A stretch of 64,000 nucleotides of DNA, from NCBI GenBank assembly GCA_029551395.1, contig JAKPFN010000046.1, positions 24,363 through 88,362 on the forward strand, given 5' to 3'. Shown here piece by piece: positions 45,073-53,104 of this stretch. Under the pieces are notes generated by a model. The model worked only from the letters and a program-made list of their open reading frames with translations. It was not told the DNA's origin and ran no database searches. Numbering within the stretch: position 1 is the stretch's first letter; each line of letters begins with the position of its first letter. The stretch comes from Armatimonadota bacterium (GTDB lineage Bacteria; Armatimonadota; UBA5829; DTLH01). Position numbers and translations under genes: made by a program.

Positions 45073-45576
45073 ATGGAATACGTTCTGAATTGGCTTGTTC
45101 TAATACTGGCGCTTGGAGCTATACTGCTGGTAGCATTCCTGTGCTATGCGGACATTACTCGTAGGAGTGACCATAGTCCTGAATCTAGAGCTGTTACGCA
45201 TGTTGAATATACTGCTGAGCCATCTACAGTAGCAGCAGCTTCAGATGGAATGTATGTAGAGCTTGCATACTGCAGAAATGATGTTGTGGAGCACGTTCAA
45301 AAGGTATACCCATACGAAGCAGGATATGTGGGAACAGAATCGTATCCAGCAATGGGAGCAGGGATGCCTGTTAGATGCCTGGAAGTATGCTGGCGGAATG
45401 GCGATCTCGTTTGCTGCAACCTGGACTGGCAAACACAGGTTGGTCTTCCAGATGAGAACGGAGAGCTAATAGCAATTGAAATAGGCCAGTCAGTTGTCAT
45501 CGATGATGGAGCGGAGTTGCATGTCGGGAATGACTGGGTCATCCGCTGCACGATTCATGGAAGGACAGAAGAATGA
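45073..45576 (+). CDS. Small single-pass membrane protein, FHA-like fold possible
   Basis: A 167-residue protein: one N-terminal membrane helix (LNWLVLILALGAILLVAFLC), a linker, then a small probably beta-rich domain (about 60-165) ending DDGAELHVGNDWVIRCTIHG. That end resembles the closing strands of an FHA domain, but the SRxH and NG motifs are missing, so it may be a degenerate FHA. It fills the place of FhaB in the actinobacterial operon. It overlaps the PP2C gene by ATGA. No family is recognised. Confidence 0.65.
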   Translation: MEYVLNWLVLILALGAILLVAFLCYADITRRSDHSPESRAVTHVEYTAEPSTVAAASDGMYVELAYCRNDVVEHVQKVYPYEAGYVGTESYPAMGAGMPVRCLEVCWRNGDLVCCNLDWQTQVGLPDENGELIAIEIGQSVVIDDGAELHVGNDWVIRCTIHGRTEE

Positions 45577-46847
45577 GGACTGTTGTCGATCTTGCCGGAT
45601 TTTCCATAGCTAAAGAACGACCAGATGGACATAATGAAGACTGTTTCGAATTTCTTCCTGAGCCTGGAGATGGTCCAGCAGCCTGGGCAGATTTTGCAGC
45701 CATAGTGGTAGACGGTGTAGGCAGTTCAGCAGACCCTCAACGCGCGGCTATGATGGCTGCACACAGTTGGTTGGATCATGCAGAGGCTAAGTTTATAGAA
45801 AACGGCGATAAATGCGCCGGATTTACAGCACGGCATTTTGATGAAATAACCAGACATGCATTTGTCCAGGCTCATGAAGCTGTTCATTTGACCGCAGGCA
45901 GCGCTTGTGCAGTTGCTGCTTGTATTCAAGGAGATAAACTGATTGCAGGCAATGTAGGCGACTGCCGTATTTACATGATATCCGCAGGTAGATTGTTGCA
46001 GGTTTCGAAAGACCAGGTTGATTCGATCGGTGACCCTACTGATCTAATAGGCGGAAAACGTGTTCCAGTTCCTCATACTGTGTCAGATATCAGGGTTAAG
46101 GCCGGAGATATATTGATCTTATGCACTGACGGTGTCTGGAAATATATAATGCCTGCAGATTTATTGAATTGCGCAGTATCTGGCAATGCTAAGGATATAT
46201 CTGCGCGTATCGAACAAACACTGCGGTCACGGCGAAAGCCTGAATCAGATGACGCAACTGCTGTAGTTGCCATAATAAAACGAATAGGGCTGCCATTTTG
46301 GGAAAATGACTCGTATTCAGGAGAAAGTGTATTGAGAGACGATCTTGTTGAGAATAAGCTGAATGAGGTATTGGCTGAGCTGCTTAACCGGATTCGAACC
46401 CCGCTTGAACGCCAACATGCAAAGGCAGATCAGGCAGTTTCTCAGTTGTCATCGGCTGTAAATGATTTAAAGGCAGAACTGGAGTCTCTGCGGGCGGAGA
46501 CAGCGCAAATTGGCAACCAAAGAAAGCCTGCAGGTTCGGACTGGAAGGCATCGTATGGGGTAATTGCTCTCAGTGTGCTGCTTTTCATCGGCGGCATAGT
46601 GATAGGTTGGGAACTTAGAGACTTTGCCAAGTCTTATAAAACTCGAGATATTACGCCAGAACTGCCTCAGAATGCTAAGGTATTATCACAGCAATACACG
46701 GAGAACGACAGGCTCCTTGTCAGATTTGTAGGTAAAGATCAAAAGCAAAAACTGGCAGTGTTCCGTCTGGAAGATGGCGGAAAACCATTTGCAATAATAG
46801 ACGATCCAAATCCTCCTGAAAAGAATAACGATGTTCAAGTGCCTTAA
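45573..46847 (+). CDS. Membrane PP2C-family phosphatase
   Basis: A 424-residue protein. The PP2C domain (about 1-235) shows GHNEDCFEF, AIVVDGVGSSADP, AGNVGDCRIYMIS, ILILCTDGVWKYI and SDDATAVVAI. The glycine-rich DGMGG loop is changed to DGVGSS. A coiled-coil-like stretch (about 245-315) leads to one membrane helix (VIALSVLLFIGGIVIGWEL) and a small outer domain. This architecture recalls mycobacterial PstP. It overlaps the preceding gene by four bases and the kinase gene by 17, so translation is coupled. Confidence 0.9.
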   Translation: MRTVVDLAGFSIAKERPDGHNEDCFEFLPEPGDGPAAWADFAAIVVDGVGSSADPQRAAMMAAHSWLDHAEAKFIENGDKCAGFTARHFDEITRHAFVQAHEAVHLTAGSACAVAACIQGDKLIAGNVGDCRIYMISAGRLLQVSKDQVDSIGDPTDLIGGKRVPVPHTVSDIRVKAGDILILCTDGVWKYIMPADLLNCAVSGNAKDISARIEQTLRSRRKPESDDATAVVAIIKRIGLPFWENDSYSGESVLRDDLVENKLNEVLAELLNRIRTPLERQHAKADQAVSQLSSAVNDLKAELESLRAETAQIGNQRKPAGSDWKASYGVIALSVLLFIGGIVIGWELRDFAKSYKTRDITPELPQNAKVLSQQYTENDRLLVRFVGKDQKQKLAVFRLEDGGKPFAIIDDPNPPEKNNDVQVP

Positions 46848-49008
46848 ATGCGGTTTAGAGTTCGAAGATACTCCGCCTGAGTATTGTCCGGTCTGCCAGA
46901 CACTTTGTTATGTGTGTCCGTGGTGCGGCAGGATGACTGATGCTTCTACATCGCACTGCGGGATGCAGGATTGTGAGCAGCCGATAAAATATGTCCGCAT
47001 GACACCTGACCTGCGCGATGTAATGCGTTTGGGGTGGGGAGAGTTAGTTGAAATTGGGCATGTCGAAGTCAGGATAGAGCGTGCCTTTTATTTCAGCGCC
47101 AGAGTCACAGTCTACAGAGCCAGAGTAATCAGCACCACAGGAGGTAGAAAGTCAGAACCAAGACCAGGGGAAGTAGTAGTGGTGCGAGAGGTGATGGACG
47201 AGTGCTCGAAACGTGTAGAAGCTGTCATCTCCAAACTGTTATCAGTGCGCCATCCAAACATCGTTAGGACCTATGCAGGTGCTGCAGATGAGTCAAGAGG
47301 CTGTTACAGATTGCTTCAGGCGTGGATAGGTGACCGCGATCTGGCATCAGACCATCTTCAAGAGAAAGGTGGACAATCAGCAGATAACCTCAGGTTGGCT
47401 CAGATAGCGTTTGATCTGGCGCATGCTTTGGAGTATTTACACGAAAAAGGGATTATCCACTGCGATCTTACACCATTTAACGTTCTTCTGACAGATGACG
47501 GAACACCTGTTATATCGGATTTTGGGATTGCCACACTTACTGATGATCCAGGCCGCCCAAGAGGTTACACGCCAGGTTATTCGCCAGTAGAAATGCTTCC
47601 TCCTGAGGACGTTCCTCAAGATATCCTCGGCCGGAGTTGGTCTATAGGTACCCATACAGATCGTTTTATGCTGGGTGCGACGCTATTTTGTATCTCATGC
47701 GGTCGAGGTGTAAGAGATGCCCATCCGGTAACAAGGACTCCTGTGCTTGTGCCACCGGTGGATCGGATAAGATATGACCTGGGGTATGGCGGGTCACCAC
47801 AGGCACCACTGACAGCAATCAAACGAGATATCGACTCGGGATTAGCAGAATGGATCGAAACACTAATATCGATAGAACCTGATGCTCGTTTCCGAAACGA
47901 CTCAGAGATGGTCAGCCGAATTACGAAACTCGCCAAGCAGGTTGGGAGACGGAAAATAATCCCATATCTATGGTCAGGTCGGATGCGGAAGCCTTTGAAG
48001 GCCGCAGCCCTGGTTTTTATCGTCTTGATGCTAGTTTTCTTGGTCAGACATTCTTATACTCTCACGAATTCCCCAAGAAACCTGTATGCGTTGGCTGTAT
48101 CAGATATAGCAGGACTGTTTAAAAGACACGATATTGCTCTAAAAGCATTAGATAACGCACCTGTACCTTCGGCAGAGATAAGTTGGGCAAGAGGTCGCGC
48201 ATTGGAGCGGCTTGGAATGCTGGATGAAGCGATGGATGCGTATAAGAACAGCGTAAAAATCGATCCATCGTTTACAACAGCAGTCAAAGCAGTTGAAAGA
48301 ACTCGTACGACGCTTGGAATGACAAGCCTACAGCGCGGATTGCAGCTTTATCGGGCTGGTGAGTATTATCTTGCAGATCAGCAGCTTACCAAGGCTGAAA
48401 AACACGGGATGACATCGCTTGAAGGTTACAAGGCTCTTGCTCATATTGCAGAACGGCGAGGTCAGATATCCCGCGCAGCAAAATACTGGGACAAAATATG
48501 TACATTGGATCCGCGCAGCGTAAAAGCGCACTATCGAGCATCAATACTGTTTCTTGATTCGAAAAACCTCAATAAAGCTTATCATCATGCTGCAAAGGCC
48601 CGCGACCTGTACTACAAGCCAAAACCAAAGGATAATGTAGGGAAGGCTGAGATGGAATCTCTTATTGAGGATGTTTCGAAAGCCTGCCTGCGTGAAGGAT
48701 ATTTGGACATATCAAAAGTAACCAGTGTCCGGCGTATTTATGAAAAAATGGTCTGGGTAGAAAGAGCAAAGAACCTCAATCCGACAGCAGAAGTCTACAC
48801 CAAACTGGGGAATTATGAAGAGCGGCTTGGAGACCTTGCTTTGTCTGACAAGCGATTGAACCACTACAACAAGGCAGTAGATCACCTTAAGAAAGCACGC
48901 AAACTGAAGCCTGGGTCGATATCGATAAACACACATCTTGCCCGCTGCATCGCCAAGTCTAAAGCACATCAGGTAAGACTCAGCATTAAATCTTTCCTTC
49001 AATCATAA
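46831..49008 (+). CDS. Atypical membrane protein kinase with zinc ribbons and TPR tail
   Basis: A 725-residue protein. Residues 1-50 hold cysteine pairs (CLKCG, CPVC, CPWCG, CGMQDC), probably two zinc ribbons. The kinase domain (about 95-365) has HCDLTPFN in place of HRDLKPxN (D212, T214, N217) and DFG at 230. The usual beta-3 Lys seems to be Arg119 (VVVREV). A membrane helix (391-406) precedes a TPR region. Catalysis may be weak, or the protein may be a pseudokinase scaffold. It is the last gene of the SEDS-PBP operon, equivalent to PknA/PknB. Confidence 0.88.
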   Translation: MFKCLKCGLEFEDTPPEYCPVCQTLCYVCPWCGRMTDASTSHCGMQDCEQPIKYVRMTPDLRDVMRLGWGELVEIGHVEVRIERAFYFSARVTVYRARVISTTGGRKSEPRPGEVVVVREVMDECSKRVEAVISKLLSVRHPNIVRTYAGAADESRGCYRLLQAWIGDRDLASDHLQEKGGQSADNLRLAQIAFDLAHALEYLHEKGIIHCDLTPFNVLLTDDGTPVISDFGIATLTDDPGRPRGYTPGYSPVEMLPPEDVPQDILGRSWSIGTHTDRFMLGATLFCISCGRGVRDAHPVTRTPVLVPPVDRIRYDLGYGGSPQAPLTAIKRDIDSGLAEWIETLISIEPDARFRNDSEMVSRITKLAKQVGRRKIIPYLWSGRMRKPLKAAALVFIVLMLVFLVRHSYTLTNSPRNLYALAVSDIAGLFKRHDIALKALDNAPVPSAEISWARGRALERLGMLDEAMDAYKNSVKIDPSFTTAVKAVERTRTTLGMTSLQRGLQLYRAGEYYLADQQLTKAEKHGMTSLEGYKALAHIAERRGQISRAAKYWDKICTLDPRSVKAHYRASILFLDSKNLNKAYHHAAKARDLYYKPKPKDNVGKAEMESLIEDVSKACLREGYLDISKVTSVRRIYEKMVWVERAKNLNPTAEVYTKLGNYEERLGDLALSDKRLNHYNKAVDHLKKARKLKPGSISINTHLARCIAKSKAHQVRLSIKSFLQS

Positions 49009-49144
49009 TATTCAGTTATGAGGTGTAACTGGTATATGATACAATCACCTTAGCATTCAGCCTTTCTTAATTCATAGAGGTAAGTTTGCATTGTGTATCG
49101 AATATCATGTATGAAAATGATTTAAGGAGTAGTAACTGTCGAAG

Positions 49145-50080
49145 ATGACGGATGAAAAACAGTCTGTATTGAAAGCAAAGATGGATGCTGCAGCATCTGC
49201 AGGAATAGTAGTTCCCGCATTCAACGTACCTTACCTCCCGATGGCGGAACCAATCCTTAATACTCTTGCTGAGCTTGATGCATTTGCTTTGATGGAAGTT
49301 GCACGGCTTGAGCTGACAAAATTCGAATCCCGAAGTCTGGAAGCTGTTGCAAAAGAGTTTCGGAAATATGCTGATCCCCGGACAGCAAGCCTTCATCTTG
49401 ACCACGTTCCGGTAATTGACGAAGATGGACTGCTTGTAGACTGGAAAAGCCTGATAGCAGAGGGAATAGCTCTTGGCTATAGTTCCGTAATGATAGATGG
49501 ATCCAGACTTCCGCTTGGAGAAAACATTGAAGTCACTGCTGAGGTAGTACGGATGGCACATACAGAAGGTGTGCTGGTCGAGGCTGAGCTTGGATCCGTA
49601 ATGGGACATGAATCAGGTCCGCTGCCTCCATACAATGAGCTTTTCGAGAGCAAAGCAGGATTCACAAGACCAGAGGAAGCTAAGGAATTCGTTGAGAAAA
49701 CAGGTGTAGACTGGTTGTCCGTCTCTGTAGGTTCTGTTCACGGTGCTATATCTGGCGCAGCTAAAAGCCAGAAGAAAGTTGAAGCCAGGCTGGATATAGA
49801 GCATTTGAGAAAACTGTGGGATATAACCGGTATTCCGTTGGTGCTGCATGGCGGCTCAGGGATACAGCAATCATACATAGATGAAGCAATCAAGAATGGT
49901 ATTGCAAAGATCAACGTCGGCACCGACATCCGTCAGCCTTATGAACGCATGCTGGCTGAAACAGGCAGCGTAAAGGATGCTCAGGCGGCTGTAGCTGAGA
50001 AGATGAATCAGTTGATCTGTGATGTTTATCGAATAAATGGCTCTGCAAGCAAGCTCGAGTCGTTGATCTCCGGGAAGTAA
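49145..50080 (+). CDS. Class II ketose-bisphosphate aldolase (FbaA/GatY family)
   Basis: A 311-residue zinc aldolase cleaving a phosphorylated ketose to dihydroxyacetone phosphate and an aldehyde. ASLHLDH (H84, D86, H87) holds the catalytic Asp and zinc-site His, with GSVHGA, PLVLHGGSGI and KINVGTDIR for zinc and phosphate binding. The opening VVPAFNV is typical. Either ATG 49145 or CTG 49136 (six bases after AAGGAG) may be the start; I keep ATG. It is first of three sugar genes; which sugar is unknown. Confidence 0.9.
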   Translation: MTDEKQSVLKAKMDAAASAGIVVPAFNVPYLPMAEPILNTLAELDAFALMEVARLELTKFESRSLEAVAKEFRKYADPRTASLHLDHVPVIDEDGLLVDWKSLIAEGIALGYSSVMIDGSRLPLGENIEVTAEVVRMAHTEGVLVEAELGSVMGHESGPLPPYNELFESKAGFTRPEEAKEFVEKTGVDWLSVSVGSVHGAISGAAKSQKKVEARLDIEHLRKLWDITGIPLVLHGGSGIQQSYIDEAIKNGIAKINVGTDIRQPYERMLAETGSVKDAQAAVAEKMNQLICDVYRINGSASKLESLISGK

Positions 50081-50103
50081 CCGTTAATCATCAGAGGGCA
50101 AAT

Positions 50104-51630
50104 ATGAGTTTAATGGGTGTAGATGTTGGCACTACTGGCGTAAAAGCTGTTGTGTTCGACGACAAAGGTGCGCAGATAGCTTCCGCATACGAGGAGTATC
50201 CATTGCATTTCCCATTTCCGGGAGCAAGCGAACTGGATTCCAAAGGGGTAATTGATGCTTCTTTAAGGGTAATCAGCAAGGCTGTAAAAGATGCTGCCCC
50301 GATAAGCCCTGTAAAAGCAATAGGAATAGCCTCTCAGGGAGAAGCATTCACGCCACTTGCGCCTGATGGACGTATCTTAGGAAATGCAATGACTTCATCA
50401 GACAATAGAGTGGAGCCGTATGTCAGGAGTTGGAGTGACAAGTTTGGTTATGAGCATCTTTATGCAACCACAGGTCATGCTCCTTACACGATACACTCAC
50501 TTTATAAAATGCTGTGGCTCAAGGACCACCAACCTGATGTATGGCGGGATGCATGGAAGTTCCTGTTCTTCGAGGATTTGATAGCGTATGTTCTTACCGG
50601 CGAAACGAAGGTCGATTATTCGCTCGCAGCTCGTTCTATGCTTTTCGATATACGAACAAAAAAATGGTCTAGCGAGATCTGCGGTGCGCTGGAGATTGAT
50701 ACTGCTAAACTTCCTGAGCCGGTACCTTCGGGTGAGATTGTAGGAAAAATAAAGAAAGATCTTGCTGAAAGCCTTGGATTGAATTCTGATGTAACGGTTT
50801 CTGCGGCTGGACATGATCAGCCAGTAGGAGCGCTTGGCTGTGGTGCAGCATCTCCTGGTCTAGCAAGCTATTCTATCGGAACGGTTGAGTGTATAACTCC
50901 TTTGTTCGATAAGCCCATTCAGAGTCCTGAACTTATGGCTGCAAACCTGGCAATGTATCCACACGTGCTGCCGGATATGTATACCAGTGTTGCATTCAAC
51001 CTGACAGGTGGAAGCGGGCTTAGGTGGTTGAGAGACAATATTGCTACAGAAGAAGCAAACACAGCACGTGCAAACGGAGAAGATCCGTATGACTGTATCG
51101 TTGCTGCAGCGTCCCAAGAGCCTTCTAACCTGGTGCTGCTGCCTCATTTTGGACCAACGGGTACACCGCACTTTAACCCGATTGCTACTGGAGCGCTTTT
51201 TGGAATAAGTCTCTCTACAACAAGAGCTGAGGTTTTTAGAGCGTTTCTGGAAGGCATTACCTACGAGTTGAAGTGGAATTTGACTATCTTGAAAGACTCC
51301 GGATTTGACCTGAAAGAGCTGAGGGTTGTTGGTGGAGGTGCAAAAAGTGCTGTCTGGATGCAGATTAAATCTGATATATTAGGTGTTCCGCTCAAAACAA
51401 TGCGTGTAACTGAAGCTACCTGCATGGGTGCTGCAATTCTGGCAGGCAGCGGAGCGGGAATGCTCGACGCGGCAGAAACAAGCGCTAAGTGGGCAAGCCC
51501 CATCCGGACATTTATACCAAGAGAAGAGTTCACCCAACTTTACCAGGATCGGTTCGATATCTATAAAGACTTATATTATGCACTGGATAGCGCTAGGCGC
51601 AAGCTGCATATTTTGAAGAGAAAAGGATAG
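50104..51630 (+). CDS. FGGY-family carbohydrate kinase
   Basis: A 508-residue sugar kinase of the xylulokinase/fuculokinase/gluconate type. LMGVDVGTTGVKAVVFDDKG is the N-terminal ATPase-fold motif. SAAGHDQPVGALGCG contains the catalytic Asp, LTGGSGLRWLRDN follows, and LRVVGGGAKSAVWMQI is the adenosine-binding motif. CAGAGGGCAAAT precedes ATG 50104. It lies between an aldolase and an isomerase, so it would phosphorylate the ketose made by the isomerase. Confidence 0.92.
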   Translation: MSLMGVDVGTTGVKAVVFDDKGAQIASAYEEYPLHFPFPGASELDSKGVIDASLRVISKAVKDAAPISPVKAIGIASQGEAFTPLAPDGRILGNAMTSSDNRVEPYVRSWSDKFGYEHLYATTGHAPYTIHSLYKMLWLKDHQPDVWRDAWKFLFFEDLIAYVLTGETKVDYSLAARSMLFDIRTKKWSSEICGALEIDTAKLPEPVPSGEIVGKIKKDLAESLGLNSDVTVSAAGHDQPVGALGCGAASPGLASYSIGTVECITPLFDKPIQSPELMAANLAMYPHVLPDMYTSVAFNLTGGSGLRWLRDNIATEEANTARANGEDPYDCIVAAASQEPSNLVLLPHFGPTGTPHFNPIATGALFGISLSTTRAEVFRAFLEGITYELKWNLTILKDSGFDLKELRVVGGGAKSAVWMQIKSDILGVPLKTMRVTEATCMGAAILAGSGAGMLDAAETSAKWASPIRTFIPREEFTQLYQDRFDIYKDLYYALDSARRKLHILKRKG

Positions 51631-51635
51631 ATAAA

Positions 51636-53057
51636 ATGGCCAGTGGAGTAAAGAAATCTACATTTGCCCTGTTCTTCGGTAACAGGGGCTTCTTTCCTGG
51701 ATCGCTTATTGCATCAGCCAGGGATGAAATGGTTCAGACACTAAAGAATCTGGGACATGAAACACTTATCATGGATGCCGGACTGACCAGGCATGGCGCG
51801 GTAGAGACTGTCGCAGAAGGTCAGGCTTATGCTAAATTCCTAAAGGAGCATGAAGGCCAGTTCGATGGAATTATACTCTCACTTCCGAACTTTGGCGATG
51901 AAAATGGCGTTATAGCAGCACTAAGAGATGTCAACGTGCCGATCTTTGTTCAGGCTTATCCTGATGATCTGGATAAAATGGCTCCTGAAGTCCGCAGAGA
52001 TTCATTTTGCGGGAAAATGTCGATAATGGATGTCTTCTTCCAGAATGACATCAAATACACGGCATTAAAGCCTCACACAGTCGCACCGGGCAGCCTGGCG
52101 TTTGCAGCAAATATCGACCACTTCGACAGAGTCTGCCGAGTAGTCAAAGGCGTTCGGGGAATGACTGTTGGCGCAATCGGGGCGCGCTGCACACCGTTTA
52201 AAACAGTCAGAATAGATGAAGTCGCGCTTCAAAGAGCCGGTATTACCGTAGAAACAGTCGATTTGTCTGACGTTTTTGCTCGTATGCAGAGTGTCGACCC
52301 GAATAGCAACGCATATAAGGACAAACAGGAGTTCCTGAAGTCTTATACGAACCTTGGAGATGCTCCTGCAAAGGCGCTCGATAACATCCTGAGAATGGGT
52401 GTAGTGCTGGATCAATTAATTGAAGAGTACAATCTGGACGCTCTGGCAATCAGATGCTGGCTTGAACTTCAGCGTCAGTTGGAAATGTCTATTTGTGTTG
52501 TCGTAAGTGCACTCAATAATCAATTCCTTGCATCATCTTGTGAGGTTGATGTAGGCAATGCAGTGGCAATGCACGCACTGAGCAGAGCATCTGGCAATGT
52601 CTCAGCATGTCTCGACTGGAACAACAACTATGGCGACGATGAAGATAAGTGCATCCTGTTCCACTGCGGTCCGGTACCTCAGGATATGATGACCGAGAAG
52701 GGACTGGTTACTGGACACGCAATTCTCGACAACGCACCGGGTATTGCCTGCTCTTATGGCTGCAATACTGGAAGGATAAAACCTGGAGACTTCACTTTCT
52801 CCAGTATGATGACTGATGCTGGTAAACTGAAATGGTATGTCGGTGAGGGAGCATTTACCACCGACCCGATTCCAGCAGAATTCTTCGGCTGTGCAGGTGT
52901 TGCTGAGATTCCAAACCTGCAGGATGTTCTGCTTTTTGCTGGTCGCAACGGTCACAGGCATCATGTCAGCGTCACTCCTGGTAAGGTGACTGCTGCTTTG
53001 TCTGAAGCTCTGGGTTACTACCTTGGTCATCAGGTGGATGCACCACAGGAGAAGTAA
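51636..53057 (+). CDS. L-fucose/L-arabinose isomerase family protein
   Basis: A 473-residue protein like the L-fucose isomerase-related family, which interconverts aldoses and ketoses with a divalent metal. FALFFGNRGFFPGSLIASAR is the N-terminal domain opening. LAIRCWLELQ, SSCEVDVGNAVAMHAL and FAGRNGHRHHVSVTPG match conserved regions near the metal site. AAAAGGATAAAT precedes ATG 51636, five bases after the kinase stop. It gives the first step of the isomerase-kinase-aldolase path. Confidence 0.88.
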   Translation: MASGVKKSTFALFFGNRGFFPGSLIASARDEMVQTLKNLGHETLIMDAGLTRHGAVETVAEGQAYAKFLKEHEGQFDGIILSLPNFGDENGVIAALRDVNVPIFVQAYPDDLDKMAPEVRRDSFCGKMSIMDVFFQNDIKYTALKPHTVAPGSLAFAANIDHFDRVCRVVKGVRGMTVGAIGARCTPFKTVRIDEVALQRAGITVETVDLSDVFARMQSVDPNSNAYKDKQEFLKSYTNLGDAPAKALDNILRMGVVLDQLIEEYNLDALAIRCWLELQRQLEMSICVVVSALNNQFLASSCEVDVGNAVAMHALSRASGNVSACLDWNNNYGDDEDKCILFHCGPVPQDMMTEKGLVTGHAILDNAPGIACSYGCNTGRIKPGDFTFSSMMTDAGKLKWYVGEGAFTTDPIPAEFFGCAGVAEIPNLQDVLLFAGRNGHRHHVSVTPGKVTAALSEALGYYLGHQVDAPQEK

Positions 53058-53074
53058 CGAGTAAGTACTAATAA

Positions 53075-53104
53075 AACAGGGGTGGGAGATATCCTGCCCC
53101 TGTT
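53075..53104. terminator. Bidirectional terminator between isomerase and ABC-F genes
   Basis: AACAGGGGTGGGA (53075-53087) pairs with TCCTGCCCCTGTT (53092-53104) with two G-T pairs and a four-base loop. A short T-rich tail follows on the minus strand. The ABC-F stop codon lies at its right edge. Confidence 0.7.

Noticed and set aside
49067..49609. A 180-codon Cys/Ser-rich minus-strand frame
   Set aside because: Antisense to the class II aldolase gene, with no domain or ribosome site.
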